DNA of 64,000 nt from DATCTV01 sp964400685 (GTDB lineage Bacteria > Desulfobacterota > Desulfomonilia > UBA1062): contig CAYNVT010000002.1 of the NCBI GenBank assembly GCA_964400685.1, positions 1-64,000 of the forward strand, given 5' to 3'. Below the pieces are notes generated by a model. The model worked only from the letters and a program-made list of their open reading frames with translations. It was not told where the DNA came from and searched no databases. The position numbers and the translations under genes are program-made. How positions within the stretch are numbered: the first letter of the stretch is position 1; each line of letters starts with the position of its first letter. Positions 59,229 to 64,000 of this stretch are shown here, piece after piece.

Positions 59229-59981
59229 ATGAACAATAGAAGAGTTTTAATTATTACCGTAAAAGATCAACAGATAACTGGTAGTGATAACTTTCTGAAA
59301 GATTACCAAGTAAATAACTATCAAAAAGATTGTATCAGATTCATAGATCTTCCTAAAGAAGGAAATACAAAAGAGTCATTTAATGAATTTTTAACTAAAG
59401 TTAAAAATAACATAACGAATGAAAAACAAATAAATTATATTGCTCTAATCCATTCTTCCACACAAGTCGGAGATTCCGAAAACACAATATCAAAAGACGA
59501 GTCTTTAAGGAAAAAGATAGAGGAAACATTAGATATTCTTGTAGGATATTTTGAGGGTGGAGATAAAAGAATAAATAAATTACTTAATGATTTTCATCGT
59601 ATTGAGCCGGATGCTTTAGAGAATGAAAAAATAAAAGATAATGTATTTAATGATATATGGAATGCATATATTAGAGAATCACCCCAAAAAAAATATTATG
59701 ATTCTTTAAAGAAGTTCATTCCTGTATTAATTGATTTTCATGGGCTTAACGACTGTTCAAAAAATGAAGATGCTTTTATGAATTACCTGAAAGAAGTGAA
59801 AAAAGGAAAGAGATGGGATAATCTGGAACCTTCTGAATATGATGAAAATTTAAATATGTTTATTAGCAAATGTAAATCGCTTGAAAGCATAAAAAATGTC
59901 AAGGAATTCGAAACATGCTTTATTAATGGTGAAAACAACGTATTCAACGAATTCAGAAAATTGAGAAATATCACTGGATAA
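59229..59981 (+). CDS. Hypothetical protein
   Basis: A 250-residue Lys/Asn-rich protein starting after GGAGGAG, 14 bases behind the kinase-like gene. The first 85 residues alternate strands and helices (RRVLIITVKDQ, then INYIALIHSS) like a receiver or small Rossmann fold, but no acidic pocket is clear. The remainder is helical. It is likely a partner of the kinase-like protein; no family is recognised. Confidence 0.6.
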   Translation: MNNRRVLIITVKDQQITGSDNFLKDYQVNNYQKDCIRFIDLPKEGNTKESFNEFLTKVKNNITNEKQINYIALIHSSTQVGDSENTISKDESLRKKIEETLDILVGYFEGGDKRINKLLNDFHRIEPDALENEKIKDNVFNDIWNAYIRESPQKKYYDSLKKFIPVLIDFHGLNDCSKNEDAFMNYLKEVKKGKRWDNLEPSEYDENLNMFISKCKSLESIKNVKEFETCFINGENNVFNEFRKLRNITG

Positions 59982-59986
59982 TATTG

Positions 59987-60787
59987 ATGAGACTGGTCCT
60001 TGTAGATAACAATGTCTCTGTAACAAAATCTTTACAGCTTTATTTCAGGAATGTCTTCTATGAGCAGTTGCTGGTCTATCCGGATGTTCATCAGGAACCG
60101 CCTAAGGATGGCGATTCAATAGTCCTTAGAGAGCCGGTAGAGATATATAATGCCCATTATTCGATATATTCACAATGGTGCTCATATGCTCTTAAACAGG
60201 GCCTTAACCTGCGTATAATAATACTTACAACTGAAGGAGTTGACCAGCTTGAACGAAACCCCTTTTGCATCAATATTATTGATTTAAGCAAAACATTACG
60301 GGAAAAATTCCAGACAATTTTTTCTTATCCAGCAAAGCCGGATACAACTATTCCTGATAAATCAAATTTTGACGACATAATTATTCGGCTAAAGACATTT
60401 TTCAAGGGGCATGGTGAAGGCAGCCTGATTAAAAACCTCAATGACATCTATCAGGATGTCAGTATGGCACCTGTACTGGTTGCGCAAGGCGACAATTCGG
60501 TGGAAGAATGCATTGATAAATTAATCCTTAAATGGGCTAAACCAAGATGGGAGATATTCAAGGAACGGTATCATAAATATCTTATTTATTTCCGTTATCT
60601 TCCATATTATACCGACATATTACTTCTTGCGGAAAATTTTCATACGATTGACAGCTATTTTACAAATATACCGCGGGACGAAAAGGAATTTATCCATACA
60701 GATATGAGACCCCCCTTTTTAAAAATACTCAAGACATTGGATGACATTGACAGACTTTATATTAAAAGCGAGGGGCCAATAAAATAA
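59987..60787 (+). CDS. Hypothetical protein with receiver-like N-terminus
   Basis: A 266-residue protein. The first strand MRLVLVDNNVSVTKSL resembles the start of a receiver, but the phospho-acceptor strand is not obvious. The remainder is helical and aromatic-rich. It starts five bases after the previous stop (ATG 59987; TTG 59984 also in frame) and its stop overlaps the sigma-54 activator start (TAATG). The coupling implies it works with that activator. Confidence 0.58.
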   Translation: MRLVLVDNNVSVTKSLQLYFRNVFYEQLLVYPDVHQEPPKDGDSIVLREPVEIYNAHYSIYSQWCSYALKQGLNLRIIILTTEGVDQLERNPFCINIIDLSKTLREKFQTIFSYPAKPDTTIPDKSNFDDIIIRLKTFFKGHGEGSLIKNLNDIYQDVSMAPVLVAQGDNSVEECIDKLILKWAKPRWEIFKERYHKYLIYFRYLPYYTDILLLAENFHTIDSYFTNIPRDEKEFIHTDMRPPFLKILKTLDDIDRLYIKSEGPIK

Positions 60788-62202
60788 TGGCAATTAAAGT
60801 TCTTATCATAGACGATGACCCTGCATTCATTGAAAGGGTGAAATTCGGCCTGAAACCCTTCAGATTTATCCCGGTTTCCAACATACAGATGGCAAAAGAA
60901 ATGATTGACGATACCATTGATGTTGTTATGCTTGACCTGAATCTCGACCCCTCCACGGATACAATGGAAGGCCTCGAATTACTTGACTACCTGAAGAAGG
61001 AATACCCTCATATACCTGTAACCGTAATAACAGGCTATGGAAACATTGATGTTGCTGTTGATGCCATGAAAAGAGGTGCAGACGATTTTCTCAAGAAAAG
61101 GGACATGGATATAATCGAATGGCGGAAACGAATTGAAATTTTGGCAAAAACAAAACAGTTGAAGGAACAGGTTGCAGATTATGAACATGAAAAATATCAG
61201 TTTATCGGGAATACACCTGAGATTATCGACATAAAGAAGCACCTTCGAACTATTGGAAATTATCCGGACATTACAGTATTGATTAGAGGTGAAACCGGGG
61301 TTGGAAAAGAAGTTGCTGCAAAATACCTGCACAGTCACAGTCCGAGATGCAACAAACCTTTTGTGGTTGTTAACATCAGTTCTTTTCAACCATCTTTGCT
61401 TGAAAGCGCCTTGTTCGGTCATCGTAAGGGCTCTTTTACCGGTGCGGACAGGGACCGTCTTGGCTTTTTCCGCAAAGCAGATGGAGGTGTGCTGTTTCTT
61501 GACGAGATCGGTGATCTGTCTCTCGAAGCCCAGGGAAAGATTCTCCGGTTCCTTCAAGACAGGACCATCAATATCGTTGGGGAAGAAACAGATCTGTATA
61601 TAGACGTGCAGGTCATTGCAGCGACAAACAAAAACCTTGAGAGTCTTATCGTTGAGGGAACATTCAGGGAAGACCTTTATTATAGGATAAAAAACTATAC
61701 CGTTCTTATTCCTCCTTTAAGACATCGTACTGAAGATATCCCTCCTCTTATAAATCATTTCGCCACAAAGTTAGATTCAAACAAGGAATCAGGAAAACTT
61801 AGTAAGAAAGCCCTTGAAATCCTTATGAACTATGCATGGCCTGGAAATATCCGGGAATTAAAGAATACCATAGATTATGCGTTAATAAAAAGTGGCCAGC
61901 AATGCATTGAACCTTGCCACCTTCCTGCTGATATAATTAGTTTACCAAAGACTCAGAAAGCGCTTTACGATCCAGATATCGAATTTCCACTCGACATTGA
62001 AGAAAGGGCGAAAGTTCTCCAGCTAACCCTTATTGATCGGGCTCTCGAAGTTACTTTCGGCAATAAAAGCAAGACAGCAGAGTTTCTGAACCTCGACCTG
62101 GACAAGTTGATGTATAAAATCAAATCTAACCATACAATGATACTGAATGGACCATATGAAAGTATAAAAATGTATTATAAAAGTCTTTTCGTTGAAAAAT
62201 GA
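60787..62202 (+). CDS. NtrC-type sigma-54-dependent response regulator
   Basis: A 471-residue activator. The N-terminal receiver has an acidic pair (IDDD), phospho-acceptor Asp in MLDLNL (about residue 49) and lysine near 105. The AAA+ domain (about 135-370) has GETGVGKE (Walker A), the sigma-54-contact loop as GSFTGA in place of GAFTGA, and LFLDEIGD (Walker B). A C-terminal helix-turn-helix-like part follows (about 415-460). It activates sigma-54 promoters when phosphorylated, probably by the kinase-like protein upstream. No -24/-12 promoter was noticed in the window. Confidence 0.92.
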   Translation: MAIKVLIIDDDPAFIERVKFGLKPFRFIPVSNIQMAKEMIDDTIDVVMLDLNLDPSTDTMEGLELLDYLKKEYPHIPVTVITGYGNIDVAVDAMKRGADDFLKKRDMDIIEWRKRIEILAKTKQLKEQVADYEHEKYQFIGNTPEIIDIKKHLRTIGNYPDITVLIRGETGVGKEVAAKYLHSHSPRCNKPFVVVNISSFQPSLLESALFGHRKGSFTGADRDRLGFFRKADGGVLFLDEIGDLSLEAQGKILRFLQDRTINIVGEETDLYIDVQVIAATNKNLESLIVEGTFREDLYYRIKNYTVLIPPLRHRTEDIPPLINHFATKLDSNKESGKLSKKALEILMNYAWPGNIRELKNTIDYALIKSGQQCIEPCHLPADIISLPKTQKALYDPDIEFPLDIEERAKVLQLTLIDRALEVTFGNKSKTAEFLNLDLDKLMYKIKSNHTMILNGPYESIKMYYKSLFVEK

Positions 62203-62232
62203 TTCTTATTTTTGTTAATAAAAGGGGCGTTT

Positions 62233-64000
62233 ATGATTAAAACAATAGATTTCATGGGAAATAATGATTTATACGAAGCGATATCAGCATACTGCAAATT
62301 CAAATCTGAAGGTATTGAACTGATAAAATTAAGCAATATAGACAATACCACGAATAATGTATTGATTGTTGATCTTCATGATAAGGAAATTGTCAAGTCA
62401 TTGGGTAAGCATTTAACGAGAACCGGTTCAGAAGAAATCCCTTTCATTGTAATTGTGGGGTTGGAGGACAATCTGAATGATTATGATAAGTACATTAATA
62501 ACCCAATTATTGATGACTTGTCCCCCATCCGACTGATGACACATGCCTGCGGGAAAAGATATTTCAAATACTTCAGCCTGCCGGCTCAAATTTCAGCACT
62601 CATATCATTTATCCTTCATGACAAAAAACCATTAAAGAACCCTTTTAAGCATCTTTCCGAAATGGTTAATGACTTGCCAACAACAATTAAAGATCCTTTC
62701 GAAGATTTCATTATAGAAACAGGAAGATTTACCGACCCTGATTACAGAAGAATGAAGAGAATGAAGGTATTTCATGATGACCCAGATAGGCCGAAACATG
62801 AGATGCAGTATTATGATTATGTCATCGCTTACCTCAAGTATCAGAGTTCATTAAAAAACGAACCCTTCAACATACTGGTTATCGATAATAAACCTGGTGG
62901 TGTTAGAATTAAAAGTACAGATGAATCAAATAAACCAGATGATAGTATTATTAAAGGTATAAATAAATCACTTCGGGATGCCCTGAAGGACATCGAGAAT
63001 ATATTCAAAGGTTATAAATTCTGGTTAGTTGAAGAAAAAAAGCATTTCAGCGATTTAAAGAATCACCTCACTAATTTCCTTCAAGAAAAAAATAGTAAGG
63101 ATCATGCAATCAATGAAAGGGCAATATTAAGCAAGATTAAGAATACCAGCGGTGAAGATGAGGACAGCAAACCTTGCAGATTCAATGATATTGATCTCAT
63201 CCTGATTGATCTCTTTTTAGAAGAGGATGACATGAGCGGTATAGATTTTCTTCATCTGTTCACCCTCCTTTATCCACAGATCCCGGCCTTTATTCTTAGT
63301 AACAGTGAAGACCCTGAGATGATCACAAAAACCATAAAAGAGAAGGCTGATAACTATATTCTTAAAAAATGCATCTACTCAATGCCGTTTATTTATTACG
63401 ATTATATAGAACAGCTCGGAAGACTGGTGGACTACATTGAAGACAAAGACCTGAAGAGAAATCTAATTGGCAACCTTCGTTACTGGCGATTTAAGAAAGA
63501 ATTCATCTGGTTTGGTGACAAATGCTACCATATGATCAATCATTCTTTTAATCACACAAATAACAACTGGCTGTTAGCAAATCAGATTTTACCTCATATC
63601 ATTGATTATATCGAGCAATCTGAACAGCAATTTTATGATGAAGACATCTATGTCCTAAGTATGGCCATCTGGTTGCATGACTTGGGTCATAAAGGCAACG
63701 AACATTATGGTGAACCCCATGAGATTAGAGATCTCCACGGACTGATCAGCGGGGAGATAATTATGAAACACCCCGAATCATACGGCATTTTCGGGTATAG
63801 TGAACAAGAAGGATGTTCATGTGTGTCTCCCTATAGATGGGCATCATTCAGTCACCATAAAACAGCATTAGAGAGTATAAGAGAGCGTCTGGCAAATATT
63901 ATGAGTTCATGTTGCATGATGACAAATGTCAATGAAACCACTGATATTAATAGAATATATAAACAGGTACGCCGGTTGACTATTCTTGAAAAGATTGCCC
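62233..64000 (+). CDS. Receiver-HD phosphohydrolase (3' end beyond the window)
   Basis: An open frame from ATG 62233 to the right edge (at least 589 residues). The N-terminal part (about 1-120) is receiver-like, a second receiver at about 215-385 has LILIDLFL with an aspartate, and an HD domain follows from about 430. The HD domain shows H-x-x-x-N-H-S-F-N-H, then AIWLHDLGHKGNEH (about 477-490), and HHK, giving a metal site. It may cut cyclic nucleotides or nucleotides on command of the phosphorelay. GGGGCG precedes the start, 30 bases after the activator gene. Confidence 0.8.
   Translation, partial: MIKTIDFMGNNDLYEAISAYCKFKSEGIELIKLSNIDNTTNNVLIVDLHDKEIVKSLGKHLTRTGSEEIPFIVIVGLEDNLNDYDKYINNPIIDDLSPIRLMTHACGKRYFKYFSLPAQISALISFILHDKKPLKNPFKHLSEMVNDLPTTIKDPFEDFIIETGRFTDPDYRRMKRMKVFHDDPDRPKHEMQYYDYVIAYLKYQSSLKNEPFNILVIDNKPGGVRIKSTDESNKPDDSIIKGINKSLRDALKDIENIFKGYKFWLVEEKKHFSDLKNHLTNFLQEKNSKDHAINERAILSKIKNTSGEDEDSKPCRFNDIDLILIDLFLEEDDMSGIDFLHLFTLLYPQIPAFILSNSEDPEMITKTIKEKADNYILKKCIYSMPFIYYDYIEQLGRLVDYIEDKDLKRNLIGNLRYWRFKKEFIWFGDKCYHMINHSFNHTNNNWLLANQILPHIIDYIEQSEQQFYDEDIYVLSMAIWLHDLGHKGNEHYGEPHEIRDLHGLISGEIIMKHPESYGIFGYSEQEGCSCVSPYRWASFSHHKTALESIRERLANIMSSCCMMTNVNETTDINRIYKQVRRLTILEKIA

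Noticed and set aside
1..64000. CRISPR array, rRNA genes, insertion sequences
   Set aside because: I saw no regularly spaced repeats, no rRNA sequence and no transposase or inverted-repeat ends anywhere in the window.

Overview
The window looks like a bacterial chromosome segment of moderate-to-low GC, most like a Desulfobacterota (deltaproteobacterial) anaerobe. The hints are an ADP-forming acyl-CoA ligase fragment, a PAS/GAF histidine kinase and two CFI-box C-terminal regions, a motif I associate with that phylum. This assignment is an inference from gene content. About 1-4.9 kb is ordinary chromosome: the ligase end, a two-repeat hypothetical protein, a metallo-beta-lactamase-fold hydrolase, a hybrid-free sensor kinase and a penicillin-binding transpeptidase, ending in a complete tRNA-Pro(GGG) with encoded CCA.

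Directly beyond the tRNA a tyrosine integrase points back towards it, followed by an excisionase-like helix-turn-helix gene. Everything to the right (4.9-64 kb) reads as an accessory island with no right end visible. The first part (6-12 kb) is typical mobile cargo: a hipBA pair with a textbook operator, an apparently orphan ParS/MbcA-type antitoxin, a pair of tiny coupled membrane proteins, a nucleotidyltransferase-like/Xre pair and a decayed ORF6N fragment.

From 12 to 28 kb I see an apparent regulon. Nine intergenic sites have the same layout, TGTC(A/C/T)(A/C)N, then exactly 15 bases, then CGTC. They sit on either strand, each pointing into a gene. This is the geometry of an ECF-type sigma factor promoter. 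The targets are an M23-vWA-CFI-box lipoprotein, a degenerate receiver protein, three copies of a roughly 60-residue small protein family, a VirB4/TraG-like ATPase operon, a PilZ protein, a lipoprotein, and a five-gene operon that looks like synthesis of an acylated lipid or signal (FeeM/LuxI-like acyltransferase, Rossmann reductase-like protein, methyltransferase, PlsC acyltransferase, HAD phosphatase). Three of the leaders share further sequence and a short upstream reading frame.

From 25 to 43 kb come a PP2C phosphatase, a PcfJ-like protein, a run of small zinc-binding and hypothetical proteins, a large HerA-like ATPase, a polymorphic-toxin-like metallopeptidase, a rhomboid protease, and a three-gene operon ending in a TPR-CHAT protease with an intact His/Cys pair.

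From 43 to 64 kb nearly all genes are on the plus strand and tightly packed. First comes a cassette of sigma factor, zinc-finger anti-sigma-like protein, ClpA-like unfoldase, ClpP-like protease and dCTP deaminase. Then comes a single long transcription unit: receiver, branched-chain amino-acid-type ABC transporter (LivHMGF), B12-binding radical SAM enzyme and LivK lipoprotein. It continues past a hairpin into a 990-residue divergent histidine-kinase-like protein, two unknown proteins, an NtrC-type sigma-54 activator and a receiver-HD phosphohydrolase that runs off the window. The likely logic is signal input (transporter plus kinase), transcriptional output (sigma-54 activator, ECF sigma) and proteolytic or nucleotide-depleting effectors (CHAT, Clp, Dcd). 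It could be a regulated stress or conflict island. No experiment is visible in the sequence to prove that role.
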